DNA of 64,000 nt from Corallococcus sp. NCRR (GTDB lineage: Bacteria > Myxococcota > Myxococcia > Myxococcales > Myxococcaceae). How positions within the stretch are numbered: position 1 is the stretch's first letter; each line of letters begins with the position of its first letter. The position numbers and the translations under genes were made by a program. The notes below the pieces were generated by a model. The model did no database searches, had not been told where the DNA came from, and saw only the letters and a program-made list of their open reading frames with translations. The stretch lies in the NCBI RefSeq assembly GCF_026965535.1, contig NZ_CP114039.1, forward strand, positions 5,332,001 to 5,396,000, in the 5' to 3' direction. Below are positions 1 to 9,307 of this stretch, piece after piece.

Positions 1-1
1 G

Positions 2-853
2 CCGCTGTATTTCCGGCTGCGCGAGATGGGCAAGCGCGTGTCGCTGGCGAACCTGAGCTTCACGGTCCTGGACCGCGTGGACGGACGCGTCGTGGCTCCG
101 GGGCTGGTGGAGGTCCGCGCGGAGACGCAGGGGCCGGCGCACTACTTCCCGGAAGGCGTGCTCGCCCGATGGTTCCAGGCGCGAGGCGAGTCCGTCTCCA
201 TCTACTGCTTCGACAAGGTCGGGGTCGCGCCATTGAGCGCGGCCTGGGCGGCGTTGCAGACGGAGCTGGGCTTCGACACGGTGGTGCTGGTGGACGGCGG
301 CACGGACATCCTCATGCGCGGGGACGAGGCCGGGCTGGGCACACCCGAGGAGGACATCTCCAGCCTGGCGGCGGTGGACTCGCTGACGCTGCGGGACAAG
401 CTCATCGTCTGCTTGGGCTTCGGCGTGGATGCGTTCCACGGCATCTGTCACGCGCACTACCTGGAAGCCGTCGCGGACCTGAGCCGGCGCGGGGCCTACC
501 TGGGCGTCACCGCGCTGCTGCCGGGGATGCCGGAGGTGGACCGCTACCGCGAAGCGGTCATGTTCTCCTCCGAGGAGATGGCCCGGCGCCCGAGCATCGT
601 GTCGCTGTCCGTGGTCGGTGCCATCGACGGTGACTACGGCGACCAGCACCGCACGTCGCGGACACAGGGCAGCAAGCTGTTCATCAACCCGCTGATGAGC
701 ATGTACTGGGCGTTCGACCTGGACGCGGTCGCCAGACGCTGCCTGTACCTGGAACAGCTGCGGGACACGACCACGAGCTGGGAGGTGAGCGCGCGCATCG
801 AGACCTTCCGCGCGCGGCATCCCTCGAAGCCCTGGACGGACATCCCCGTCTAG
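2..853 (+). CDS. DUF1152 domain protein, 5' truncated by window edge
   Basis: The frame is already open at the first bases, and the residues before the first internal Met (YFRLREMGKRVSLANLSF) look like continuous protein, so the true start lies upstream. About 283 residues are visible. A nucleotide-binding-like segment (VVLVDGGTDILMRGDE) near residues 90-105 and a later DAFHGICHAHYLE stretch fit the DUF1152 family as I know it. The reaction is not known. There is no signal peptide in the visible part, so it is probably cytosolic. A small GC hairpin lies just after the stop (CCCTCC/GGAGGG at 887-900). The family call is from pattern memory; the function is open. Confidence 0.7.
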   Translation, partial: PLYFRLREMGKRVSLANLSFTVLDRVDGRVVAPGLVEVRAETQGPAHYFPEGVLARWFQARGESVSIYCFDKVGVAPLSAAWAALQTELGFDTVVLVDGGTDILMRGDEAGLGTPEEDISSLAAVDSLTLRDKLIVCLGFGVDAFHGICHAHYLEAVADLSRRGAYLGVTALLPGMPEVDRYREAVMFSSEEMARRPSIVSLSVVGAIDGDYGDQHRTSRTQGSKLFINPLMSMYWAFDLDAVARRCLYLEQLRDTTTSWEVSARIETFRARHPSKPWTDIPV

Positions 854-976
854 GGCCGGGGGCTGACAGGCAAGCGGCGCCCCGAGCCCTCCTGGGAGGG
901 AAGCCGGGCCTTCGCTGGGGGGCAGGCGTGCCTACGTTTCACCCCAGAGGGCCGGGACCCTCGGGGAGACACCACC

Positions 977-1327
977 ATGTGGACACGCACCTTCAATGGG
1001 CTCGTCGTGCTGGGTGTGATTGGAACCGTGAGCTTCGCGGCCGGCTGCAATGAGCGCCAGCAGCAGGCCGTCAACGAGAACGCCCGTCAGGCCGGCCAGG
1101 AGGTAGGCGAGGCCGCCAGGGACGTCCAGCACGGCGCCAGCCGGGCCGCGGAGAGCCTCAGCGAGTCCAGCCGCGAGGCCGCCGACGGCTTCCGGGAAGG
1201 CGTGGGCGGCTCGGGCGACACGACTTCCGAGGAACAGAAGGCCGACGAGCGCAGCGGGGACGGGCCGGACATCGGCCGCAACCCGGGCGTCATCCATGAC
1301 GGGGAAGGGCCGCTGGAAGAACGCTGA
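977..1327 (+). CDS. Small lipoprotein, Gln/Glu/Ala-rich
   Basis: This 116-residue protein starts with a short charged segment, a hydrophobic stretch and the lipobox SFAAGC (Cys at about residue 24), so it should be exported and lipidated. The mature part is a low-complexity, highly charged helix (QQQAVNENARQAGQEVGEAARDV) rich in Gln, Glu, Ala and Arg, with no enzymatic motif. A GGGAG sequence sits upstream of the ATG. It stands alone between the DUF1152 gene and another rightward lipoprotein gene. I do not recognise a family; a periplasmic structural or stress role is only a guess. Confidence 0.7.
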   Translation: MWTRTFNGLVVLGVIGTVSFAAGCNERQQQAVNENARQAGQEVGEAARDVQHGASRAAESLSESSREAADGFREGVGGSGDTTSEEQKADERSGDGPDIGRNPGVIHDGEGPLEER

Positions 1328-1374
1328 AAGACGCAACGTGACAGACACGCCGCGCGGCCCGGCGGTGTGTTTGA

Positions 1375-2229
1375 ATGTGGACCATGGTTGCGGCCCCAGC
1401 CCTCCGTGGTCCTCTTCAGTCCCTGCTCCGTATGGCGTGCCTGTTGCCGTGCCTGCTGACGGTGGCGTGCGTGACGACGAGCGAGGCGACGCGCGCCCCT
1501 ACGTTGGAGGAGAAGTGCAACGGCGGGAGCGCCTGGGCCTGCGAGACCTGGGCGAAGCAGCTCCAGGTGGACCACCGGATGGAGGAGGCGGACCGGGCCT
1601 TCGGGATCGCGTGCGCGATGGGGTCCACCTCCGCCTGCCTGTCGCAGGGCAAGGACCGGCTGGCGCGGGGCGACCTGGACGGGGCGGAGCAGCCCCTGCA
1701 CAAGGCCTACGAGGAAGAGTCGGAGGAGGCCACGCTGGCGCTCGCGGACCTCCAGGACGCGCGCGGCGACGTGGCCGGTGCGGCGCACCTGCGCTACGAG
1801 GCGCTGTCCATCGACAAGTCGACGACGGAGTTCGCGCTGGGCTGGCGCGTCCCTTTCGACGGCGGGATCGGACTGGCGCTGGACGTGAACGTGCAGCCCA
1901 TGGGGCTCAAGGCCCGGCGGTTGACCCTGGGCCTCAACGTGAGCGCGGACCCGAGGCGGGCGTCGCTGAACGCCACCGTGGGCTACCAGCACTTCGTGAC
2001 GACCTGGTTCGCCCCTTATGTCCGGTCGCTGGTGGGGCCCTACCTGGATGTGGAGCGCTCGCGGCGCCTCCCCATCAATCTGGGCGCGGAGGTGGGCATG
2101 AAGTTCTTCGCCGGGCCCCTGGGCCACCTGGGCACCGGCTTTGGCACCTCGCTGGACGGCTCCACCTACTACTTCCTCCAGGCCGGCCTGGACTGGGTGC
2201 TGACGCTGGCGGTGCTCGCGCACCTGTGA
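1375..2229 (+). CDS. Predicted lipoprotein with Sel1/TPR-like Cys repeats and a beta-rich C-terminus
   Basis: The N-terminus carries Arg residues before a hydrophobic run ending in LLTVAC, a lipobox, so this is a probable lipoprotein. Starts at 1375, 1384 or 1432 are all possible; none has a clear ribosome site, and the earliest ones keep the basic n-region. Residues about 45-130 hold paired-Cys helical repeats (KCNGGSAWACETWAKQ, ACAMGSTSACLSQGK) like Sel1/TPR units. The remainder is rich in alternating hydrophobic and aromatic residues ending in a Leu-rich strand, as in a small outer-membrane or surface beta domain. The stop lies four bases from the convergent endonuclease III gene. The function is unknown. 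Confidence 0.65.
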   Translation: MWTMVAAPALRGPLQSLLRMACLLPCLLTVACVTTSEATRAPTLEEKCNGGSAWACETWAKQLQVDHRMEEADRAFGIACAMGSTSACLSQGKDRLARGDLDGAEQPLHKAYEEESEEATLALADLQDARGDVAGAAHLRYEALSIDKSTTEFALGWRVPFDGGIGLALDVNVQPMGLKARRLTLGLNVSADPRRASLNATVGYQHFVTTWFAPYVRSLVGPYLDVERSRRLPINLGAEVGMKFFAGPLGHLGTGFGTSLDGSTYYFLQAGLDWVLTLAVLAHL

Positions 2230-2233
2230 GGGC

Positions 2234-2869
<636 letters not shown>

Positions 2870-2879
2870 GGGTGGGTCC

Positions 2880-4046
2880 TCACATCGACCGTTCGACGAG
2901 CGCCGTCAACTCCGCGTCCGTGAGCGGGAGCGGATTGCCCTTCATGCTGCTGGCGGCGCGGGCCTTGGTGACGAGCCCGGGGATGGCCGCGTCGGTGAGG
3001 CCCATGTCGCGCAGGCCCCGGATGCGCACGGCGTGGACCAGGTCCTTCACCCAGGTGAGGCCGTCCTCGGCGCGGGCGTTGGACTGGCCGGTGAGCAGCA
3101 CCGCCAGCTCGCGGAAGCGGGGCAGGGAGGGGTGATCCGGAGCGCGTGAGCGCAGCGCCTCCAGGTTCAGCTCCAGCGTGGCGCCGAGCAGCGCGGCGCA
3201 CAGCGCGCCATGGGCCGCGCCGAGCATCCCGCCCAGCGGCGCCGCGAAGCCATGCACCGCGCCCAGGCCCGCGTTGGCGAGGCACAGGCCGCCGAAGAGG
3301 CTGGCGATGGCCAGGTCCTCGCGCTCCGCCGGGCCGGGGCCGTGCAGCACGGCCTTGCGCAGCGAGCGCGCCGAGCGCTGCATGCCTTCGCGCGCGAGCG
3401 CGTCCGTGAGCGGCTGGGCGCGGATGGACAGGAACGGTTCGATGAGCTGCGACAGCGCGTCCAGCCCACCCGCCGCGAGCACCTCCGCGGGCGCATGCTC
3501 CAGCAGGTCCGGGTCCACCAGGGCGACGCGGGGGAGCATCATCGGGCTGCGCAGGCTGGCCTTCACACCGGCCTCCTTCGAGCCCAGCACCGCGTTGCGC
3601 GTCACCTCCGAGCCGGTGCCCGCCGTGGTCGGCACGGCCACGAACGGCAGGGACGGCTTCGTCAGCGCCTGCCCACGGCCGATGACCTCAAGGTAGTCCA
3701 GCGGGTCGCCCCCGTTGGCGGCGAGCGCGGCGATGGCCTTGCCCGCGTCGAGCGCGCTGCCACCGCCGATGGCGACCACCGCGTCACAGCCGGAGTCCAC
3801 GGCGGCGGCGGTGCCTTCGCGCGCGAGCTCGACGGTGGGCTCGCCCGGCACGCGGAAGGATGCGGAAGGGATGCCCAGCCGTTCGAGCCCCGCGCGGACG
3901 GGTTCTGCGCGGGCGGGGTTCGTGCCGGTGACGAGCAGGACCTTCCGCCCGCCGAGGCCTCTCACGAGGTCGGGGACTTCCTGGAGGCGGCCCGGGCCGA
4001 AGAGGACGCGGGTGGCGGTGGCGAACTCGAAGGGGGCGGTGGGCAT
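2880..4046 (-). CDS. Iron-containing alcohol dehydrogenase family protein with an atypical metal site
   Basis: NAD(P)-dependent oxidoreductase of the Fe-ADH (type III) family, 388 residues, full length. The dinucleotide-binding GGGSALDAGK (about 94-103) and PTTAGTGSE (139-147) are intact. The metal ligands of E. coli FucO are Asp196, His200, His263 and His277. Here Asp196, His265 and His279 are present, but the first histidine is Gln200 (GLDALSQLIEP). I recall the same Q-containing signature from a subgroup of Fe-ADH proteins, so it may reflect a different metal or substrate rather than loss of function. The start is 1 bp from the stop of the upstream monooxygenase-like gene, which implies translational coupling. 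The substrate is unknown. Confidence 0.9.
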   Translation of the reverse strand: MPTAPFEFATATRVLFGPGRLQEVPDLVRGLGGRKVLLVTGTNPARAEPVRAGLERLGIPSASFRVPGEPTVELAREGTAAAVDSGCDAVVAIGGGSALDAGKAIAALAANGGDPLDYLEVIGRGQALTKPSLPFVAVPTTAGTGSEVTRNAVLGSKEAGVKASLRSPMMLPRVALVDPDLLEHAPAEVLAAGGLDALSQLIEPFLSIRAQPLTDALAREGMQRSARSLRKAVLHGPGPAEREDLAIASLFGGLCLANAGLGAVHGFAAPLGGMLGAAHGALCAALLGATLELNLEALRSRAPDHPSLPRFRELAVLLTGQSNARAEDGLTWVKDLVHAVRIRGLRDMGLTDAAIPGLVTKARAASSMKGNPLPLTDAELTALVERSM

Positions 4047-4047
4047 G

Positions 4048-4374
4048 TCACCAGGCCGCGTCGTCGGGGAAGCGGTTGGCGTAGCGGCGGGCGGTGCGCG
4101 GCTCGGCCATCATGGGGGTGACGGTGTCACGCCACGTGAGGTAGTGGGCGGTCTCCTTGTGCGCGGCGGGCGCGTCCGGCGTGCGGTAGGCCTCCACGAG
4201 GACGAAGCGGGTGGGGTCTTCGTTGTCCTGGCAGACATCGAAGCGCGCGATGCCGGGCTCCTTCACGCTCTCGCGGGCGTTGGCGAGGGTGGCCTGGAGG
4301 AAGGCGTCGACGTGCTGGGGCAGCACGTGCACGTGGACATGGACGACGAGCAGGCTCGTGGGCATGGCGCGCAC
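4048..4374 (-). CDS. Antibiotic biosynthesis monooxygenase (ABM)/LsrG-like protein
   Basis: A 108-residue dimeric ferredoxin-like alpha-beta fold is expected. The N-terminal strand is unusually His/Val-rich ([12 protein letters not shown]), followed by [12 protein letters not shown] and the typical [22 protein letters not shown] segment of the ABM superfamily, which includes quinol monooxygenases and the autoinducer isomerase LsrG. A second Met three codons in could be the start. It heads a three-gene leftward operon with the Fe-ADH and nth, so oxidation or isomerisation of a small carbonyl compound followed by reduction is plausible but unproven. It is transcribed divergently from menB. Confidence 0.85.
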   Translation of the reverse strand: MRAMPTSLLVVHVHVHVLPQHVDAFLQATLANARESVKEPGIARFDVCQDNEDPTRFVLVEAYRTPDAPAAHKETAHYLTWRDTVTPMMAEPRTARRYANRFPDDAAW

Positions 4375-4452
4375 GGTAGCGCGGGCGTCCCCGAGCGGAA
4401 ACCGCTAGGGTTCCGGGCCGTTCACTCTCCCCAATTCGGAGCAAGACAGCGC

Positions 4453-5346
4453 ATGGTCTCGGACCTCTTTGACGCTTCCCGCTGGCAGCCGGTGGAAGGC
4501 CACAAGTTCAAGGACATCACGTTCCACCGCGCGGTGGATCAGGGCACGGTGCGCATCGCGTTCAACCGGCCGGAGGTGCGCAACGCGTTCCGCCCGAAGA
4601 CGGTGGACGAGTTGGCCCGCGCGCTGGAGGCCACGCGCTTCATGACGGACGTGGGCGTGGTGCTGCTCACGGGCAACGGGCCGTCGCCGAAGGACGGCGG
4701 GTGGGCGTTCTGCTCCGGAGGCGACCAGCGCATCCGCGGCAAGGACGGCTACAAGTACGAGCCCGGCGAGGACGCGGCGGACCCCGCGCGCCTGGGACGC
4801 CTGCACATCCTGGAGGTGCAGCGGCAGATCCGCTTCCTGCCGAAGGTCGTCATCGCGGTGGTGCCGGGCTGGACGGCGGGCGGCGGGCACAGCCTGCACG
4901 TCGTGTGCGACATGACCATCGCGAGCAAGGAACACGGGATGTTCAAGCAGACGGACGCGGACGTGGCCAGCTACGACGCGGGCTACGGCAGCGCGCTCCT
5001 GGCGCGGCAGGTGGGGCAGAAGCGGGCGCGCGAAATCTTCTTCCTGGGCCAGGCCTACACGGCGGACGAGGCGTTCCAGATGAACGCCATCAACAAGGCC
5101 GTGCCGCACAAGGACCTGGAGAAGGTGGCGCTGGAGTGGGCGGCGGAGATCAACACCAAGAGCCCCACCGCCATCAAGATGCTGAAGTATGCCTTCAACC
5201 TCCCGGACGACGGGCTCGTGGGCCAGCAGCTCTTCGCCGGTGAGGCCACGCGTCTGGGCTACGGCACGGAGGAAGCGCAGGAAGGCCGCGACGCGTTCGT
5301 GCAGAAGCGCAAGCGCGACTTCAAGCGCTTCCCCTGGACCTACTGA
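4453..5346 (+). CDS. menB: 1,4-dihydroxy-2-naphthoyl-CoA synthase
   Basis: Crotonase-fold enzyme of menaquinone biosynthesis that cyclises o-succinylbenzoyl-CoA. The 297-residue protein shows the family signature: IAFNRPEVRNAFRPKTVDEL, the oxyanion-hole segments WAFCSGGDQ and PGWTAGGGHSLH, and FKQTDADVASYDAGYGS holding the conserved SYDAGYG loop. The frame stays open far upstream, but homology begins at the ATG in MVSDLFDASRW, which has a GGAG about 13 bases before it. No other men genes are next to it. A strong hairpin follows the stop. Confidence 0.96.
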   Translation: MVSDLFDASRWQPVEGHKFKDITFHRAVDQGTVRIAFNRPEVRNAFRPKTVDELARALEATRFMTDVGVVLLTGNGPSPKDGGWAFCSGGDQRIRGKDGYKYEPGEDAADPARLGRLHILEVQRQIRFLPKVVIAVVPGWTAGGGHSLHVVCDMTIASKEHGMFKQTDADVASYDAGYGSALLARQVGQKRAREIFFLGQAYTADEAFQMNAINKAVPHKDLEKVALEWAAEINTKSPTAIKMLKYAFNLPDDGLVGQQLFAGEATRLGYGTEEAQEGRDAFVQKRKRDFKRFPWTY

Positions 5347-5354
5347 GGCGCGCA

Positions 5355-5386
5355 GGGAAGAAAGGGAGCGGGCTCCCTTCCTTCCC
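5355..5386. terminator. Bidirectional hairpin terminator between convergent genes
   Basis: A 14-bp stem with one A/C mismatch and a four-base CGGG loop (5' arm 5355-5368, 3' arm 5373-5386) lies between menB and the convergent lipoprotein gene. Its Pu-rich/Py-rich arms make it equally stable in both directions, so it can end both transcripts. There is no T-tract. Confidence 0.75.
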
Positions 5387-5401
5387 CGGGACTTTCCGCG
5401 G

Positions 5402-6904
5402 CTACGGGCTGAACATGCCCGTGAGCACGCTGGCGCGGGCACGGGGCAGCGAGCGCATGAACGGGCTCGTCGCCAGGTCCGAGCCGGGCTGGTACCAGCT
5501 CTGGATTTCCGCGAAGTATGTCTGACCCGCCTGGAGCACGCCCGGGGGCAGGTACACGCTCTGGAGGTCCGTGTGCAGGGACGTCACGCGCGTCACGGTG
5601 GTGGCGCCGTTGCTCGTGCCCAGCCGGTAGATGTTCACCACGTAGTTCGTGGCCGTGCCGACCAGCGGCTTCGACCAGCGCAGCGAGGCGTCAGTCCCCA
5701 CGCCCGTGAGGTTCTGGAACGCGCCGCGCGTGTTCACCAAGGGCGCCTGCACCGGCCCGACGAGGGGCTGCACGGGCGCGGCGGCGAAGGCGCTCGCCTC
5801 CTGGTCCACGCGGATGTCCACGCTCATGGTGTAGGGCGCCGCGCTCCCCAGCGCGTAGCTCTTCGTGAAGCCCGCGGTGGCGAGCGCCACCTTCTGCCAG
5901 TTCGCCGGGAGCGGGTTGTTGTACGTCATGCTCCCCGTGACGAGGTCGGTCTTCTGCGCGTCAGGATTGAGCTTCACGAGCAGGGGCTGCCCGCTGATGG
6001 ACGCGCCCGCCGAGCTCAGCGCGGCCGGCCGGGCGGACATCCAGATCTCGTTGTACGTGCTGTCCGCGCCCGGGTTCACCTGGGTGCGCATCGCTTCGAA
6101 GGCCGAGCGCCTCCAGTCCACCGAGAAGGTGCCGGTCGCGGTGGGCTGGGTGAAGGTCCCGCTCACGGTGACGGGCTGTCCCTCCACCTGCGTCACGCTC
6201 GCGTCGAGCACCTTGTGCATCGCGCGGTAGGGCACGCCATTCGCGGTCGTCTTCCACCGCATCTGCGCCAGCGAGAACACATCCCCGAGGCTGCTGTCGA
6301 GCAGCACCGGGTTGCGCATGTCGGCGTAATTGAAGCTCATCCCGGAGAGCGACGTGGCGCCCGCCAGGGGGAACCCCGTGACGCCGGTGTTGACGTAGCC
6401 GAACGCGCCCGGGTTCAACGAATACACCTCCAGGTAGTCCCCCGACTGCCAGGGAGACAGGCCGGTGGCGGACACCGTCACGGGGGTGGGCAGCGAGACG
6501 AAGGTGCCATCGCGGCCCCACTCCGTGGAGCCCAGGTTGAACGTGCGGCTGGTGCTCACCAGGTAGCGCGAGCCCAGCTTCAGGTAGATGCGGCCGGAGG
6601 GGACGTTCGGCACGGAGATGGTGCCGTCCGCGGCGCCCGTGCCCGGATAGGCCGTGAACGTCCCGGTCGTTGAATCCCGCGTGTAGGCCACCACCGGCGT
6701 GGTGGACTGGTCGTATGGCTTCGTCTCGTTGCCCGACGTGGCGACGAAGGTGATCGGGCTGGTGCCGGTGACCTGGGTGATCAGGCCTTGAGTGACCGTG
6801 TCCGTCGACACGGAGGAGTCCACCGCCTCGGCCTCGTCGAGACCCGCGCAGCCAACGCCGGTCATGCCAACCCAGAGCCCGATGGCGATCAATGACTTAT
6901 GCAT
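5402..6904 (-). CDS. Large lipoprotein with a C-terminal fibronectin-III-like domain
   Basis: The 500-residue protein begins MHKSLIAIGLWVGMTGVGCAG, a signal peptide with a lipobox ending at Cys19. The rest is beta-rich, with many Thr, Ser, Gly and Val residues and no catalytic motif that I recognise. The last 110 residues (ASLRWSKPLVGTATNYVVNI ... AGQTYFAEIQSW) look like a fibronectin type III domain. Surface exposure or a role in adhesion is an inference. Proteins of this layout are often paralogous in myxobacteria. The gene ends at a shared terminator and has about 100 bp of upstream sequence before the lipoxygenase gene. Confidence 0.7.
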   Translation of the reverse strand: MHKSLIAIGLWVGMTGVGCAGLDEAEAVDSSVSTDTVTQGLITQVTGTSPITFVATSGNETKPYDQSTTPVVAYTRDSTTGTFTAYPGTGAADGTISVPNVPSGRIYLKLGSRYLVSTSRTFNLGSTEWGRDGTFVSLPTPVTVSATGLSPWQSGDYLEVYSLNPGAFGYVNTGVTGFPLAGATSLSGMSFNYADMRNPVLLDSSLGDVFSLAQMRWKTTANGVPYRAMHKVLDASVTQVEGQPVTVSGTFTQPTATGTFSVDWRRSAFEAMRTQVNPGADSTYNEIWMSARPAALSSAGASISGQPLLVKLNPDAQKTDLVTGSMTYNNPLPANWQKVALATAGFTKSYALGSAAPYTMSVDIRVDQEASAFAAAPVQPLVGPVQAPLVNTRGAFQNLTGVGTDASLRWSKPLVGTATNYVVNIYRLGTSNGATTVTRVTSLHTDLQSVYLPPGVLQAGQTYFAEIQSWYQPGSDLATSPFMRSLPRARASVLTGMFSP

Positions 6905-7008
6905 TGTGATGGGAACCCTTTCGGCGACGCCCGGAATGGCGCCGCGCAGGGAGATTCATATCGGGTCGGTCTGACATTTCCGGGGCCGCTTCGACTCCCA
7001 TTTCCTCG

Positions 7009-9072
7009 CTAGATGTTGATGCGCGAGCTGACCGTCCGGACATCCAGACCCAGGGCCGCGAAGTCCGCGGCATGGGCCCGGAGCAGCTCCAGCAGCCGGG
7101 GATGCACGTCCTCCTCTTCGTTGGACAGGATGAAGCCGTAGTTCGTCCTGGACAGCATCCAGGAGATCCACAGCATCTCCGTCGCCTCATCCGGCGTCGG
7201 CGCGACGTCCAGATCCTCCTCGGTGGACAGCGCGCCGCCCTTGCCCCAGCGCAATCCCAGACACGAATACAGGACCTCGCCCGCGTCCTCCCACTGGAGG
7301 TTGTTCGCCCAGGCGTGCCGGAACGTCGCGAAGAAGATGACGTAGCGACAAAGACTCTTCAGCGCCTCCACCTCACCGGGCTGGGGCGAATCCGTCAGGG
7401 TCACCGCGCTCACCGCCTTGGGACGTGGCTCCGTGGCCTTCACGTCCAGGTCCATGCGCTCCGAGCGCACGAACCACGGCGCGTCCTTCCCCGGCACCTT
7501 CGCCCGCAGATAGCGGCACACGAAGGCTGGCGCTGAATGCGCGACCAGGTCGTCCGAGAACCTGCGCACCTCCTGCCATTGCGCCTCCACCGCCGCGCCG
7601 TGCTCCGCGAAGAACGCGTCGATGTGCTCCCCGAGCAGCTTCCAGAAGAGCTGTCCCGCGTGCGCGTAGCGGTGCCCCTCGCAGACCGGCGTCGCGGGCG
7701 CGAAGCCCTTCCAGTCGTAGCTGCCCAGCAGGTGCTCCAGCCGCTGGTTGATGCTCCGCTCCGTCAACGCGCTGGCCCGCGAGATGTATCCCGTGGGCCC
7801 CACCAGGAACCCGTTGGCGGCGTGGTTGATCAACACCACCTCCCGCAGGTGCGGCATGAGCAGCCAGCGCAAGGGATTGCGCCGCAGGTTGCGGTGCGCG
7901 GCGATGGCGTACTGCTCCACGTTGAAGTGGCACTGCGCCAGGTGATTGCCCAGCTCCACGTCGAGCGTCGCGCTCACCCGCGCCATCCGCTTCGCAGCCT
8001 CCCAGGCCGCGCCATCCGCGGGCGTGTACGTCCGGCGGGTCACCGGAGAGCCCGGCGCCGTCGCACCGGGCTCCCGCATCCCCAGGATGATCCGCTGGGG
8101 CATCAGCTTCCCGTCCACCAGCCGCAGGCGGAGGTCCACGTCCGGCAGGCAATGCACGCCGTCCTGCTCATAGGCATTCCACGGCAGGTACAGGCGGAAG
8201 GAATGGTCGTCCCCGGGCACCTCCGGGTCGCGGTCCAGGATGCTGGAGAACATCCCGTTGAGCAGCCGCTCCCCGAACCACGCATCGCTCCGCGAGGAGC
8301 CGGGGGACTCGCGCTCCATCCGGACCGTCATCGTCTCCGGGTAGTCCGCCTGGATCTTCGTGAGGCTCGGCGCCTGCCCCAGGCTTATCTGCATCTGGTG
8401 CCGCCGCTTCACCAGCTCGATGGGTGCGACGGCCTTGAGCATCGCCAGCGCGCGGCCGGGCGCATACGCCGTCGGCGGCGTGCCTTCCTCCACCACCAGC
8501 AGCCGCGCCAGCGGCGTCGACGGGTCATATTCCCAATAGGGCAGCCGCAGCGTCCCGAAGTCGTACTCCAGCCCGGCGTGGTCATCCGGTCCCCGCTCCG
8601 AACCGATGCGCTTCCATGTCTCCACCACGCGTCCGTCCTGGCGGAACGTGTGCCGCGGCTCGAAGAAGCGCAGCTCCAGATCCGGCAGGTCTCCTTCACC
8701 CGCGTCCGCCGGGTCGTAGCGGATGGCGAAGGAACCATCCGAGGCCGTGAAGCCCTCGCCCAGGAAGTCGTCCGGCGTGCCGAAGTCCCGGTCCCACAGC
8801 TCGACCTTGAGGTGATGCAAGGGAATGGGCCCCTGGGGCCCGTCATGCTCGAACATCAGCCTGCCGGTGACGACGGCGGGGAGGGCGGACGCATCCCGCA
8901 GCGCTCGCGGCGCACGCACCTGCTTGACCAGGTTGCGGCTGACCGCCAGCCGCTCCTTCAGCCCCAGCCCCGCGTACCACCGCGTCAGCTCCTCCGCCTC
9001 CAGGAGCGGCGGTTCCACGGCCTTCGACGCGAACCCCAGCGAGGTCAGCAGCCGGCGCCACGCGGTGCGCAT
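7009..9072 (-). CDS. Lipoxygenase with an N-terminal transthyretin-like domain
   Basis: Non-haem iron dioxygenase that should convert polyunsaturated fatty acids to hydroperoxides; 687 residues. Residues about 64-140 (VVTGRLMFEHDGPQGPIPLH ... SDGSFAIRYD) look like a transthyretin/CNA-B-type beta domain instead of the usual PLAT domain. The catalytic domain carries the iron ligands His377 and His382 (NHLAQCH), His586 and Asn590 (FRHAWANN) and the C-terminal carboxylate of Ile687 (SSRINI). The Coffa position aligns with Ala419 (INHAANGF), which in characterised enzymes favours S products. There is no signal peptide, so it is probably cytosolic. A GAGG precedes the ATG. It is divergent from a second, PLAT-type lipoxygenase across a 235-bp gap. 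Confidence 0.93.
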   Translation of the reverse strand: MRTAWRRLLTSLGFASKAVEPPLLEAEELTRWYAGLGLKERLAVSRNLVKQVRAPRALRDASALPAVVTGRLMFEHDGPQGPIPLHHLKVELWDRDFGTPDDFLGEGFTASDGSFAIRYDPADAGEGDLPDLELRFFEPRHTFRQDGRVVETWKRIGSERGPDDHAGLEYDFGTLRLPYWEYDPSTPLARLLVVEEGTPPTAYAPGRALAMLKAVAPIELVKRRHQMQISLGQAPSLTKIQADYPETMTVRMERESPGSSRSDAWFGERLLNGMFSSILDRDPEVPGDDHSFRLYLPWNAYEQDGVHCLPDVDLRLRLVDGKLMPQRIILGMREPGATAPGSPVTRRTYTPADGAAWEAAKRMARVSATLDVELGNHLAQCHFNVEQYAIAAHRNLRRNPLRWLLMPHLREVVLINHAANGFLVGPTGYISRASALTERSINQRLEHLLGSYDWKGFAPATPVCEGHRYAHAGQLFWKLLGEHIDAFFAEHGAAVEAQWQEVRRFSDDLVAHSAPAFVCRYLRAKVPGKDAPWFVRSERMDLDVKATEPRPKAVSAVTLTDSPQPGEVEALKSLCRYVIFFATFRHAWANNLQWEDAGEVLYSCLGLRWGKGGALSTEEDLDVAPTPDEATEMLWISWMLSRTNYGFILSNEEEDVHPRLLELLRAHAADFAALGLDVRTVSSRINI

Positions 9073-9307
9073 CAGCGCCTCGCCTCAATCCCAGTGGGAA
9101 AAGCCTTGCAAGCACCACCAACGCATAGGGAACGACCGTGTGCGAGCTTCATCGCGCCGGAAGGTACCACGGCCCCCCTGGAGGACCTCCCCGCGCCATC
9201 ATCCTTCGGGGCGATCCACTATTGGATCCAAGGCACGCGTCTGCGATCACCTGCCCGACGCGACTTCAGCGGCGTACCTTGGGTTTGACGTGCTAGTGGG
9301 GAAATCC
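9073..9307. promoter_or_regulatory. Shared divergent promoter region of the two lipoxygenases
   Basis: This 235-bp noncoding gap separates two divergently transcribed lipoxygenase genes and must hold both promoters. The rightward gene has a good ribosome site (GGGGA before the ATG) and the leftward one a GAGG. A short perfect palindrome GGAGG-A-CCTCC lies near 9179. I cannot assign -35/-10 boxes with confidence. The layout implies joint control of both enzymes. Confidence 0.5.

Noticed and set aside
2880..4046. Fe-ADH as a pseudogene because of Gln200
   Set aside because: The frame is intact, all other motifs are kept, and the Q form is one I recall from other members.
3715..4452. N-terminal extension of menB
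   Set aside because: It is antisense to the Fe-ADH and ABM genes; MenB homology starts at the ATG at 4453.
8825..9307. A 161-residue N-terminal extension of the PLAT lipoxygenase
   Set aside because: The extension overlaps the other lipoxygenase gene, is low complexity, and the PLAT domain begins exactly at 9308 behind a ribosome site.
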